From assembly GCF_003391055.1 (NCBI RefSeq), contig NZ_QUAJ01000014.1:1-64000 (forward strand): a stretch of DNA of 64,000 nucleotides, read 5' to 3'. Made by a program: the position numbers and the translations under genes. Position 1 is the stretch's first letter. Each line of letters opens with the position of its first letter. Below are positions 37,524 through 45,788 of this stretch, piece after piece. This DNA comes from Psychrilyobacter piezotolerans. Lineage in GTDB: Bacteria > Fusobacteriota > Fusobacteriia > Fusobacteriales > Fusobacteriaceae. The notes beneath the pieces are model-generated. The model was not told where the DNA came from and made no database searches. It saw only the letters and a list, made by a program, of their open reading frames with translations.

Positions 37524-37582
37524 TTTAAAACGTTTTAAAAAAGTTTCTAATAATAGATACTTCTTTTTTTTTTATTTGTCAA
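37524..37582 (-). promoter_or_regulatory. iol operon promoter and operator
   Basis: TTGACA (37577-37582) is followed after 17 bp by TATCTA (37554-37559). The perfect 16-bp palindrome TTTAAAACGTTTTAAA lies 14 bp further downstream at 37524-37539, between the start point and the ATG at 37495. The rest of the 305-bp divergent gap (37496-37800) is AT-rich with no other signal. Confidence 0.7.
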
Positions 37583-37730
37583 ACCTTTTTTATAACTTAT
37601 TTAGAACAAAAATTCTATAAAATAAACAAAATATGCCTTAAAACTGTTATTTTTCCTAATTAAAATTAAATTATAGAAATCTAAAATATTGTTTAAAGTT
37701 ATTTTTTTTTACGGATTTTTATGTAATTGT

Positions 37731-37759
37731 TTGATATTTAAAACGTTTTAAGTTATAAT
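37731..37759 (+). promoter_or_regulatory. Promoter of the LacI-family gene with operator filling the spacer
   Basis: TTGATA (37731-37736) and TATAAT (37754-37759) are separated by 17 bp, and those 17 bp are the operator: TTTAAAACGTTTTAA starts right after the -35. Bound repressor would occlude polymerase completely, so the gene is autoregulated. Confidence 0.85.
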
Positions 37760-37800
37760 TTAAAATAAGAATTTATCAATTGAAATTATCGGGAGAGTGC

Positions 37801-38778
37801 ATGATGGGAGTTACACTTAAAAATATTGCCAGCCAGCTGGGTTTGTCTTATACTACGGTATCCAGGGCTTTGAACGACCATAAAGAAATCAAGACTTCTA
37901 CCAGAAAGCTGGTAAAAGAAACGGCTGATTCCATGGGGTATGTGCCTAATTCAATAGCCCAGGGATTGGTTATGAAAAAAACAAAAACTCTCGGGCTTAT
38001 CCTTCCTGATATAACCGATGGCTTCATGGCAGAATTAGCAAGGGAGATTGAAATAGTTTCTAACCGTGCCGGGTATACAATATTTTTGTGTAACACCAAC
38101 TGGAGTAAGGAACGGACAAGGGATTATGTAAAAAAATTAATAGAAAGAAGGGTAGATGGTATCATTATGATCCCTACATCCAATGATATTAGTTTTTTAG
38201 AAACTGCTCTGAAATATGATACTAGAATTATATTTATAGGTTCAAGTTTGAAAAAAATAGAGGTTAAGTCCATCCAGGTAGACAACTACAAGGCGATAAA
38301 AATAGCCATCTTTCATCTTTTAGGGAAAAACAAAAGAAAAATTGCTTATCTCGGAGGGGGAAAGGAACTTTTTGCCAACGAGGAAAGATTTATGGCCTTT
38401 AAAAATATATTAACAGACAATAACCTGTTTGATCCTAAACTTGTAGCAAACTCACATGAAATTAGAAAGGATGGTTATCTGCTGGTAGAAGAACTCCTAA
38501 AGAAAAATATAAAATTTGATTCAATTATCGCTTTTAATGACATTATTGCAATGGGAGCCATAAAAAAATTAAAGGAATTAAATATAAAAGTCCCGGAAGA
38601 CGTAGCCGTTATCGGATTCGATGACAGTCCGATTTCTAAATTTTTAGGAGACGGGTTATCTACTATAAAACAGCCCATCGAAGAAATGGCCAGATTAGCC
38701 TTCAATGAAGTTATAAAAAGTAAGGATAACAAGAGAATTTTATTAGATCCTATCTTCATTCATAGGAGCAGCTCATAG
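37801..38778 (+). CDS. LacI-family regulator of inositol catabolism
   Basis: A 325-residue LacI/GalR repressor with HTH VTLKNIASQLGLSYTTVSRALN at the N-terminus and a periplasmic-binding-like sensor domain (LILPDITDGF, GIIMIPTSN, IAFNDIIAMGA). Start at ATG 37801, next to GGGAGAG; the frame is open from 37780. Divergent from the iol operon, with one operator at each promoter. Known Bacillus IolR is DeoR-family, so this is a different control protein for the same pathway, as found in some other bacteria. Confidence 0.92.
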   Translation: MMGVTLKNIASQLGLSYTTVSRALNDHKEIKTSTRKLVKETADSMGYVPNSIAQGLVMKKTKTLGLILPDITDGFMAELAREIEIVSNRAGYTIFLCNTNWSKERTRDYVKKLIERRVDGIIMIPTSNDISFLETALKYDTRIIFIGSSLKKIEVKSIQVDNYKAIKIAIFHLLGKNKRKIAYLGGGKELFANEERFMAFKNILTDNNLFDPKLVANSHEIRKDGYLLVEELLKKNIKFDSIIAFNDIIAMGAIKKLKELNIKVPEDVAVIGFDDSPISKFLGDGLSTIKQPIEEMARLAFNEVIKSKDNKRILLDPIFIHRSSS

Positions 38779-38792
38779 CTGCTTCTTTTTTT
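38767..38792 (+). terminator. Terminator of the LacI-family gene
   Basis: AGCAGC/GCTGCT with a TCATA loop followed by a T7 run. The hairpin overlaps the last codons and the TAG stop lies in its loop and arm. Confidence 0.8.
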
Positions 38793-38821
38793 ATTTATTT
38801 TTTCCTGGAATGAAAAAATAA

Positions 38822-38852
38822 ATAAAAAAAGCATCGAGTTTCCTCGATGCTT
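38822..38852 (-). terminator. Terminator of rplS
   Basis: GCATCGAG/CTCGATGC stem with a TTTC/GAAA loop, followed on the minus strand by a T7 run, 13 bp after the rplS stop. Confidence 0.88.
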
Positions 38853-38864
38853 TTAACATTATGA

Positions 38865-39215
38865 TTACTTTCTAAGTTCAGTGATTCTAGCTTTCTTACC
38901 AGATAATCCTCTAAGGTAGAATAATCTTGCTCTTCTAACTTTTCCGATTCTCTTAACTTCAATACTGTCGATCATTGGTGAGTTAATAGGTAATATTCTC
39001 TCTACTCCGTATCCTGCAGTTACTTTTCTGATTGTGAAAGTCTTAGCAACTCCTCCACCATTTACTCTGATTACTACACCTTCGAAATGTTGGATTCTTT
39101 CTTTAGCTCCCTCTTTTACTTTTAAAGACACGTTTAAAGTATCTCCAGCTTTAAATTCAGGCATATCAGTTCTGATATAGTCTTTTTCTACTAACGCGAT
39201 TAATCTCTCTTTCAT
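38865..39215 (-). CDS. rplS: 50S ribosomal protein L19
   Basis: A 116-residue bL19 protein located at the 30S-50S interface. [39 protein letters not shown] and [18 protein letters not shown] are universal family segments. It is monocistronic here, with its own promoter and terminator, whereas in many bacteria it follows trmD. Start ATG follows TAGGAGG. Confidence 0.98.
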   Translation of the reverse strand: MKERLIALVEKDYIRTDMPEFKAGDTLNVSLKVKEGAKERIQHFEGVVIRVNGGGVAKTFTIRKVTAGYGVERILPINSPMIDSIEVKRIGKVRRARLFYLRGLSGKKARITELRK

Positions 39216-39293
39216 TTTTGTTCCTCCTAAGTTCTAAGACATTCTTAATAACGCATATAGGTTACAGAGGAATATCCGATTTTTAACTTAATC

Positions 39294-39322
39294 ATTTTAC
39301 CATATCTGTTATTATCTGTCAA
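39294..39322 (-). promoter_or_regulatory. Promoter of rplS
   Basis: TTGACA (39317-39322) and TAAAAT (39294-39299) are 17 bp apart with an extended TGG before the -10. The 5' leader is about 80 bases. Confidence 0.85.
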
Positions 39323-40198
39323 TCAGATTATAATTACTTTTTCCACTCCATTTTCTCCTGCAAGCTTAGATAACCTTTCCATCACTTCATCTGCAGGACT
39401 TTCTATCTTTAGAAGTTCCCCTTCCAGAATCTCTTTTCTTACACCTATGGGTCTGTATTTTATGAGTTTGTAGATAATATCCCCTAATTGATTTTTTGAG
39501 TTGATCTCCCCTATGAGCCGGGATACCCTGTCCACAGTCTCTACATTATCCAGTAGTCCGGGTACAACTACCGTCCTTACTTCATACAGTTTATCCAAAC
39601 TTCCTAAAAACTCTATATTCTTTTTCACAAGAAGGTTATCCCTCCCTGTAAGATCCCTATGAGTTTTTTCGCCCCATCCTTTCATATCTACCATAAATTT
39701 ATCTGTCATCCGGACAAATTCACTACAGATATCCTCCCTCAGATCCAGTGATCCATTGGTGTCTACAAAGGTGGTGAGTCCTAGTTTTTTAACCTCTTTA
39801 AATAATCCGGTTATGAATTCATAGTTCAGGGTAGCTTCGCCACCGCTTACGGTGATCCCCCGGATAAATCCGCTGACTTTTTTTATCTCCTCTAAAAGTT
39901 CTTTTACACTATAATCCATGGTTTTAGGAGATGAATCTCTCATACAGATCTCTGTACACCTGCCACACTCTGTACAGGTTTTCTTATCCCAGCAGACCTT
40001 TGAACCTGCTGCCATACTCAATGCCCCTGCAGGACAACTCTCCACGCAAACTCCACAGGAATTACACCTGTTTATCGTCTCTGGATTGTGACAGTACAGG
40101 CAGTTATAGTTACACCCCTGAAAAAATATACTCATCCTATTTCCGGGACCGTCTACATTGGAAAACTTTATTATCTTATTTATTTTTGCTCTTTTCAT
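39323..40198 (-). CDS. yjjW: Glycyl-radical enzyme activating protein, YjjW family
   Basis: A 291-residue radical-SAM activase. The radical-SAM cluster motif is C-N-Y-N-C-L-Y-C near residue 30, and two extra 4Fe-4S motifs follow (CNSCGVCVESC near 45 and CTECGRCTEIC near 75), as in YjjW/PflA-like activases of non-PFL enzymes. TVSGGEATLN is the conserved GGE segment. It should install the radical on the YjjI protein encoded upstream. A 348-bp spacer separates the pair. Confidence 0.92.
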   Translation of the reverse strand: MKRAKINKIIKFSNVDGPGNRMSIFFQGCNYNCLYCHNPETINRCNSCGVCVESCPAGALSMAAGSKVCWDKKTCTECGRCTEICMRDSSPKTMDYSVKELLEEIKKVSGFIRGITVSGGEATLNYEFITGLFKEVKKLGLTTFVDTNGSLDLREDICSEFVRMTDKFMVDMKGWGEKTHRDLTGRDNLLVKKNIEFLGSLDKLYEVRTVVVPGLLDNVETVDRVSRLIGEINSKNQLGDIIYKLIKYRPIGVRKEILEGELLKIESPADEVMERLSKLAGENGVEKVIII

Positions 40199-40546
40199 GA
40201 ACTCACTCTTCCCTTACTAAATTCTAAACCTTTTTTTGCCACCAAAGGTATACGAGTATTAAATTTCTTTATCATTTAATAAAGAAATTCAAATGTATCA
40301 CTAATTATCCTCAATTCAATTTCATATTTTTTTGACACAGAGTTTCACAGAAAATGCTTTTGTTATAATTCTTTTTCTAGACGTTATCCTACTCCTCAGT
40401 TAAGGAAAAAGATCATTCCAATACAGAGTTTCGCAGAGATTTAAATTAAAGTTTCACAGAGTTTTTATTTTTTCTCTGTGTGACTTTCTTTCCTCTCAGT
40501 GTATCTCTGTGACTAAGTCTTTTTACCCCTGTAACTAAGCAAATCA
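40199..40546. repeat. Repeat-bearing spacer between yjjI and yjjW
   Basis: No gene is visible in this 348-bp gap. It holds three imperfect copies of CAGAGTTTCRCAGA (near 40339, 40423 and 40451), complementary CTCTGTG words near 40480 and 40502, TTTGCCACCAAAGG near 40237 and an AATTTCTTTAT/ATAAAGAAATT inverted repeat near 40262-40290. These words recur in other spacers of the window. Confidence 0.6.
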
Positions 40547-42049
40547 TTATTTTTTCCTTAATTTTCTCTCCAAGACCCTTCCGTTATCTCTGGCACCTTT
40601 TCCTAGGACAGTGGTATCTCTCAAGACTACCTTTCCTTCATCTAATTTTTCCATTTCGGATTTTTTCACCAGATACCCTGTGACTCTCACTACATCACAG
40701 TCATTGCCGTACATGGAAAAAAACCTGAGCCCCATGTTAAATCCTCCATTTATTATATCCAGGATTGCATGGGGATTCTTTTTATAGGTCTCGTCGAAGG
40801 AATAGATGTCTCCTATCCCGCTGGCAAAATATTTATGAAATGGAGAAGCCTGTACTATATGTTCAAATATCTCCGGTTCCTCACCGATTGGAATCCTGCA
40901 TCCCGGGCTTTCTCCTGCATCGGTTTCAATACCTACCTGGGAATGCAGAAGATGTTTTTTCTCTTCATTTTCAAAATATTTACACCTGTGATCCTTTAGT
41001 ATTTTTGTAAGAGCTTTTACTATATCTTCCCCTAATTCATTGGCTGTGTCATTACTTCCAAATCTTCCGGACTTTCCTTCCAGTTCCATAAGGTGATTTA
41101 CACACTCAGCCAGTCCGACCAGCCCGAAGAGTCCTGTAAATTTTTCCTTATGCAGAAATCCTTCTGCTACCAGGAAATTCACTTTGAAAAATACCGACTC
41201 CTCCAATATAAATCTGATCCTTTCATCTATGTATCCCAGCATCTCATGGGCTGCTTTTGGCAAAACTCTCCCCATAAAATCAGCACGATCAGCAGCTTTT
41301 TTAGCTAATTTCCCCAATCTTACCCTTACCAGGGTATGGGCTCCTCCCCCTACTTCCAGACCATTGTAACAGCTCACTATCCCATATTCATTCCCGCCAA
41401 AATCCTCTTTGTACATACTGTCTTTGGCAAAACTAGGCTTTGCCGTAACCAAAGCTGTATTTATAGATTCAATGGCTAACCTGTCGGAAGTTTCTTCACT
41501 GTATTTTAATGTCAGATTAGGAGTAGGTAATTCCAACTCCCTCATGGCTTTTAATATGAGCATCCCGGCTTTAGTTTCCCGGGGTCCTATATTAGCATGA
41601 CAAAATGAATCTGTGATAGTTGTGTCTATATGTTTTAAAAATAATTTTATGGCTCTATAGCATTCATTTTCATTTTCATCTGTCACGAATTTTTCCAGGA
41701 GATAATCTATATTTCCTATATATACCGGCATAGTCGTTATGGACGGTACATGTTTATAAAACATCAATAGATTATTTACAGCTTCCCAAATATCTGCAGG
41801 AGGAGTAATATTCAGGAACTCACACCCATCTTTAATAAATTTATCATAATCGGGCAGGATATATCTCGGTCTGTAGGGTGCATTCCCCTCAAATAGGTCG
41901 CATATAATTCCCTCTTCCCTGTATTCCTTTACATAATCTGTCATCTCCAGCACATCTAAGCTGTTTTCAGCAGCACGGGCTAATCCCAATACCCTCTGTT
42001 CAAAGGTAATATTTGTATCTTTTATAATATTTAATATCGTTTCTTTCAT
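40547..42049 (-). CDS. yjjI: YjjI-family glycyl-radical enzyme (DUF3029)
   Basis: A 500-residue member of the YjjI glycyl-radical family, shorter than pyruvate formate-lyase. The C-terminal radical site is VRVTGYLV with glycine at about 458. A candidate catalytic-site segment ETDAGESPGCRIPIG lies near 370. It is encoded upstream of its YjjW-type activase. The substrate of YjjI enzymes is not established as far as I know, so function is open. The enzyme would be oxygen-sensitive and fits an anaerobe. Confidence 0.9.
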   Translation of the reverse strand: MKETILNIIKDTNITFEQRVLGLARAAENSLDVLEMTDYVKEYREEGIICDLFEGNAPYRPRYILPDYDKFIKDGCEFLNITPPADIWEAVNNLLMFYKHVPSITTMPVYIGNIDYLLEKFVTDENENECYRAIKLFLKHIDTTITDSFCHANIGPRETKAGMLILKAMRELELPTPNLTLKYSEETSDRLAIESINTALVTAKPSFAKDSMYKEDFGGNEYGIVSCYNGLEVGGGAHTLVRVRLGKLAKKAADRADFMGRVLPKAAHEMLGYIDERIRFILEESVFFKVNFLVAEGFLHKEKFTGLFGLVGLAECVNHLMELEGKSGRFGSNDTANELGEDIVKALTKILKDHRCKYFENEEKKHLLHSQVGIETDAGESPGCRIPIGEEPEIFEHIVQASPFHKYFASGIGDIYSFDETYKKNPHAILDIINGGFNMGLRFFSMYGNDCDVVRVTGYLVKKSEMEKLDEGKVVLRDTTVLGKGARDNGRVLERKLRKK

Positions 42050-42084
42050 CTTTATACTCCTTGTCGCCTGTAGCGAAACTGTAA

Positions 42085-42104
42085 GGATAATTCATAAATT
42101 ACCC
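42085..42104. repeat. Variant of the dispersed GGGTAATTCATGAATTACCC palindrome
   Basis: GGATAATTCATAAATTACCC, two changes from the perfect copy at 18393. It lies between yjjI and the ABC exporter gene, next to CACGAATTTACACAGATT, another dispersed word. Confidence 0.6.
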
Positions 42105-42200
42105 TTGATATATTCAAAACATTTTCTTCTTGTCACGAATTTACACAGATTATCACAAATAAATTCTAGCTTAAACTGGCTAAAGTTCTATCTAATTATA

Positions 42201-43925
42201 TCATACAAATCCATGAAACTCAGAGTTATACAATTTTTCATATTTTCCCTTTTTCCCAATGAGTTCTTCATGGGTCCCCTCTTCCTGGATCCCGTCTTTA
42301 TCCAGATAGATTATATTATCTGAATTCTTTATGGTGGTCAGCCTGTGAGCTATGGTAAGGGTAGTTCTCCCCTCTGATAATTTAGCCAGGGAATCCTGGA
42401 TATATTTTTCCGTCTGATTATCAAGGGCACTGGTAGCTTCATCCAATATTAAAATCTTTGGATTTTTCAAAAATATCCTGGCGATGGATATCCTTTGTTT
42501 TTGTCCCCCGGATAATTTTACTCCCCTTTCTCCTACCAGGGTATTCATTCCATCGGGTAATTCATTTATAAATTCCAGTGCATTAGCCATGGATGCCGCT
42601 CTCTCTATCTCATTTTCAGTGGCATCAATTTTTCCTAAACCGATATTATCTCCTATACTTCCATGAAATAAATATACATCCTGCTGAACAATCCCTATAT
42701 TTTTCCGGAGGGAATTCTGGGTTATTCCTTTGACATCCACACCATCTATGGTGATCTTTCCTCTGCTTACGTCATAAAACCTGGGGAGGAGACTGCAGAT
42801 TGTAGATTTCCCGGCCCCGCTGGGACCAACTAAAGCTACCTTCTCACCGGCTTTTATCTCTAAATTGAAATTTTTTAAAATTACCTCTCCATCATTGTAT
42901 GAAAAATCTACCGATTTAAACTCCAGGTTCCCGGAAATATCTTCCAAATCTTCAGCTCCTTTACCATCCTTTATGTCGGGATCGATAGCCATGACTTCAC
43001 AGAACCTTTCATAACCTACGGTTCCCTGCTGGTACATCTCCAAAAAAGATATCATTCTTTTTATAGGATCTAAAAACCTGTTTACAAAGAGTAAAAATGC
43101 AATCAATATACCGATTGTCATCTGCCCTTTCATCACCATGATTCCGCCTAAAACTAAGATTATAATCTGTATTCCGCCGGAAAATAATCCCGTTGCACTG
43201 GTCAATATACTTATGGGTTCAAATGCTTTCATGAGACTGTCGGCTACATTTTTATTATGCCTGTCGAATTTTTTCGAGCTCGTTTTCTCATTTCCAAATG
43301 CTTTTACAACTCTGATCCCTGCTATACTGTCCTCCAGGTGGGAATTGACCTCTGCCGAGACCACCCTGTAATCTTTAAAGGCACACTTCATCTTTTTATT
43401 TTCTTTTATGACAAAATAAATATAAAAAGGCAGGATCATAAATACTACCAGGGTAAGTGTAACATTTAAATTTATCATCAGGATAAAGGATCCTATGAAG
43501 GTAACAACTATTATAAATAAGTCCTCAGGACCATGATGTGCCAGTTCAGAAAGGATCTCCAGATCTCCCATAACTCTGGACATTATAGTCCCCGTTTTAG
43601 CATTATCATAGTAAGACAGGGATAATTTCTGCAGGTGAGTAAATAGTTTATTTCTCATATCATACCTTATATTTATCCCCATCTGATGACCGTAATAGGT
43701 CACTATATAGGCCAGAACAGCCCTTATCCCCTGCAGTACCACCAAGATGGAGATCAAAATCATAAAAAATTTATAATTCTTATTTGGCAGCTCCACGTCT
43801 ATTATCCTCTGGGTAAATACCGGGAATGCCAGGTCTATCATTGCCATAAAAAATGCACTTGTAAAATCCAAGATAAATAATTTTTTATGAGGTTTAAAAT
43901 GTTCAAAAATATCCGTTAATTTCAT
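42201..43925 (-). CDS. ABC-type exporter, fused permease-ATPase (MsbA/BmrA-like)
   Basis: A 574-residue half-transporter with six membrane helices in residues 1-310 and a C-terminal ATPase: Walker A GPSGAGKST near 365, signature LSGGQKQR near 470 and Walker B ILILDEATSALD near 493. It would export a lipid, peptide or drug. Its last 17 codons are duplicated just upstream (43969-44028), which suggests it was once the second gene of a tandem pair of related half-transporters. Substrate unknown. Confidence 0.9.
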   Translation of the reverse strand: MKLTDIFEHFKPHKKLFILDFTSAFFMAMIDLAFPVFTQRIIDVELPNKNYKFFMILISILVVLQGIRAVLAYIVTYYGHQMGINIRYDMRNKLFTHLQKLSLSYYDNAKTGTIMSRVMGDLEILSELAHHGPEDLFIIVVTFIGSFILMINLNVTLTLVVFMILPFYIYFVIKENKKMKCAFKDYRVVSAEVNSHLEDSIAGIRVVKAFGNEKTSSKKFDRHNKNVADSLMKAFEPISILTSATGLFSGGIQIIILVLGGIMVMKGQMTIGILIAFLLFVNRFLDPIKRMISFLEMYQQGTVGYERFCEVMAIDPDIKDGKGAEDLEDISGNLEFKSVDFSYNDGEVILKNFNLEIKAGEKVALVGPSGAGKSTICSLLPRFYDVSRGKITIDGVDVKGITQNSLRKNIGIVQQDVYLFHGSIGDNIGLGKIDATENEIERAASMANALEFINELPDGMNTLVGERGVKLSGGQKQRISIARIFLKNPKILILDEATSALDNQTEKYIQDSLAKLSEGRTTLTIAHRLTTIKNSDNIIYLDKDGIQEEGTHEELIGKKGKYEKLYNSEFHGFV

Positions 43926-43968
43926 TCTTCCTCCTGCTTATACTTTCTTCGTGATCAAGGTTTTATGT

Positions 43969-44028
43969 AATTATATCATACGAATCCATAAAATTCAGAG
44001 TTATAGAATTTTTCATATTTTCCCTTTT
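43969..44028 (-). pseudogene. 3' remnant of a second ABC exporter gene
   Basis: On the minus strand this encodes KGKYEKFYNSEFYGFV-stop, almost the same as the end of the neighbouring exporter (KGKYEKLYNSEFHGFV). About 60 bp align with roughly five differences, mostly conservative, and then similarity stops abruptly at 44028/44029. It reads as the tail of a lost paralogue cut off at the edge of the defence operon. Confidence 0.75.
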
Positions 44029-44075
44029 CATAATAAATTAATTTTGATATTCATGAAATCGCCATCAGAAGGAAG

Positions 44076-44109
44076 AAAAGACCTAGTAAAATTAATTACT
44101 AAGTCTTTT
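44076..44109 (-). terminator. Terminator of the CBASS-like operon
   Basis: AAGACTTAGTAA pairs with TTACTAGGTCTT around an ATTAAT loop on the transcribed strand, followed by TTTTCTT. It lies just after the 39-codon ORF, so that ORF is probably the last gene of the operon. Confidence 0.6.
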
Positions 44110-44114
44110 TCTTT

Positions 44115-44234
44115 CTATTTAGATGTCGATCTTCTATGTGGTTTAACTTTTGTCCCATCTTTTTTTGTATACCCATCAACAGGAACTATTTTTTTCTGTT
44201 GTTTCCCAGAAGTTGAACTTTTTGTCTTAGCCAT
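44115..44234 (-). CDS. 39-residue basic protein at the end of the CBASS-like operon
   Basis: A short ORF with an excellent ribosome site (GGAGG, 9 bases before ATG 44234). The protein begins MAKTKSSTSGKQQKK and ends VKPHRRSTSK. The middle segment VDGYTKKDGTKVKPH matches a small motif (GYT-K/R-x-DG-T-x-V) that I recall from many short bacterial proteins of unknown role. It is highly basic and probably unstructured, and may bind nucleic acid. It begins 25 bp after the S-4TM stop, so it is probably cotranscribed. Confidence 0.75.
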   Translation of the reverse strand: MAKTKSSTSGKQQKKIVPVDGYTKKDGTKVKPHRRSTSK

Positions 44235-44259
44235 AATAATTACCTCCGTTATACTTTTA

Positions 44260-45138
44260 TTAAAACGATAATAAAAAACTCAATAAACTTTTCCATTTTT
44301 TATGTAATTTTTTTGAATTGATTTTATGAAAAAAATCTGGAACTATCAGTAGCAAAGACCTTCTCTCATTAATTTTATCTTGAAGTTCTTTTAAAACTAC
44401 AATTTCATTTATAACATTATTTTTTCCAAGAATATCAACCTTTTCATCCATAATAATAGAACAAGTAAAATATGTTTTAATACTGTGTAAATCTCTTACT
44501 AATATAGATAAAAAATTAAAAAAGCCAAATATATGAAATAATACAATATTAAGTGAGTTATTATATAAATCAAACAGTAAAAAAACAAATAAAATAAAAA
44601 CAATACTCATTAATAATTTCTTGTATATATTTAATAAATTTTTATCCCAAAAAATATTCTCTTTTTGACACTGAAAAATTGTCTTGTTAAAATTAGTGGT
44701 TTCTTTAGGGTCATACCAATCCTTTACTCCACGAGCATCAGAATCGCCTCTATTTTTTATTTGCCTCTCATATTCTTCTGGATATTTTTCTTGAAGTTTT
44801 AAAGCCCCTTCTTTTATCTTTAAAATATTAGATGAAGAAAATTTAGTTGGGAACTCAAAAAGTGTTTCATCTATTAATTTTTTGGTTTCTGCCCCTCTTT
44901 CTATATTTTGTTTTATAAAATAATGTAAAATTACTCCAATAATAACTAATACTAAAAGAATTATAGAATTATTTTCTGAACTAATATCGAAATAATTAGT
45001 AACGCTAAATATACCCGTTATAATACTAAGCAACCACAAATAATTATTCAATTTTGAAGCTTTATTGTAATTAATTCTTGCTGAAAATAATAATTTTAAT
45101 ATATTTTCTTCATTTTGTTTTACTTTAATATCAATCAT
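44260..45138 (-). CDS. S-4TM-family putative pore-forming effector
   Basis: A 292-residue membrane protein with two hydrophobic hairpins: helices at about 33-50 and 61-79, and again at about 180-200 and 203-222. The N-terminal pattern (SARINYNKASKLNNYLWLL) is that of the S-4TM family, predicted effectors of nucleotide-signal immune systems that would open pores in the inner membrane. The start ATG 45138 has AGGAGG 9 bases upstream and overlaps the E2-like gene by 8 bp. Activation by the cyclic nucleotide of the CD-NTase is inferred. Confidence 0.82.
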   Translation of the reverse strand: MIDIKVKQNEENILKLLFSARINYNKASKLNNYLWLLSIITGIFSVTNYFDISSENNSIILLVLVIIGVILHYFIKQNIERGAETKKLIDETLFEFPTKFSSSNILKIKEGALKLQEKYPEEYERQIKNRGDSDARGVKDWYDPKETTNFNKTIFQCQKENIFWDKNLLNIYKKLLMSIVFILFVFLLFDLYNNSLNIVLFHIFGFFNFLSILVRDLHSIKTYFTCSIIMDEKVDILGKNNVINEIVVLKELQDKINERRSLLLIVPDFFHKINSKKLHKKWKSLLSFLLSF

Positions 45139-45787
45139 AATTTTTTTCCTCCTCAAGTATCATATTTAAATCATCTTTATAAAAAGTGCAATACTCAGGA
45201 TTCATCAATTTATAAATTTTTTCTTTATGACAATTTCTTATTTTTTTACCACTTCCACAAGGACATAAATAGTGACCTTTATACTCTTTTTTAGAAACTA
45301 TTTTTAAATATTCTCTAGCCTCTTCTAGCTTATTTACTTTAAAAAATTCCACATAATATTCTAAAATTCCTTTTGCCCCATGAGACCTATCTCCAAAGGG
45401 ATATACACCATTATATTTTTTATAATAACTATAGCTATAAAAGTAAGGAATAACATAATTATTCATCCAATCAATTAATTTAAAGTTTGGAAACAAATTA
45501 ATTTTCATATCTCCTTCCGTAGCTAAACATAGACTTCTATCCAAATAAATATGACCATATTTAGGATCTATCTTATTTCCAATTTCTTTTATTTTAGGAA
45601 GGATTTCAGGATAATTAGAATGGATAGTTATTTCTATTTCAAAATCATCAACCATTCTAATTCCATTATATGAGTCATTCAATTCGAATTTCCCTGAAAT
45701 TATTTTTTCTTTTTTTAATGATTTTTTTATTGACAATCCAGGGAAGTTATCAATAACTTCCTGGATTTGAATCATATCTATGGGCAT
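45131..45787 (-). CDS. E2-like (UBC-fold) protein with C-terminal SEC-C zinc motif
   Basis: A 218-residue protein. Residues 1-115 show an E2/UBC pattern: HSNYPEILPKI near 56-66 (the YPxxxP strand) and GHIYLDRSLCL at 78-88, where C87 takes the place of the catalytic cysteine. The C-terminus carries a SEC-C motif, C175-P-C177-GSGKK...C186-H187. E2-like proteins in CBASS operons prime the CD-NTase by covalent conjugation; no E1, JAB or ThiF-like domain is present here. The gap to the CD-NTase gene is 1 bp. Fusion of E2 and SEC-C is, to me, unusual. Confidence 0.8.
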   Translation of the reverse strand: MPIDMIQIQEVIDNFPGLSIKKSLKKEKIISGKFELNDSYNGIRMVDDFEIEITIHSNYPEILPKIKEIGNKIDPKYGHIYLDRSLCLATEGDMKINLFPNFKLIDWMNNYVIPYFYSYSYYKKYNGVYPFGDRSHGAKGILEYYVEFFKVNKLEEAREYLKIVSKKEYKGHYLCPCGSGKKIRNCHKEKIYKLMNPEYCTFYKDDLNMILEEEKNYD

Positions 45788-45788
45788 T

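Noticed and set aside
43951-44271. 106-codon plus-strand ORF
   Set aside because: It has no ribosome site and lies across the exporter remnant, the operon terminator and the 39-codon minus-strand ORF, which has a far better start.
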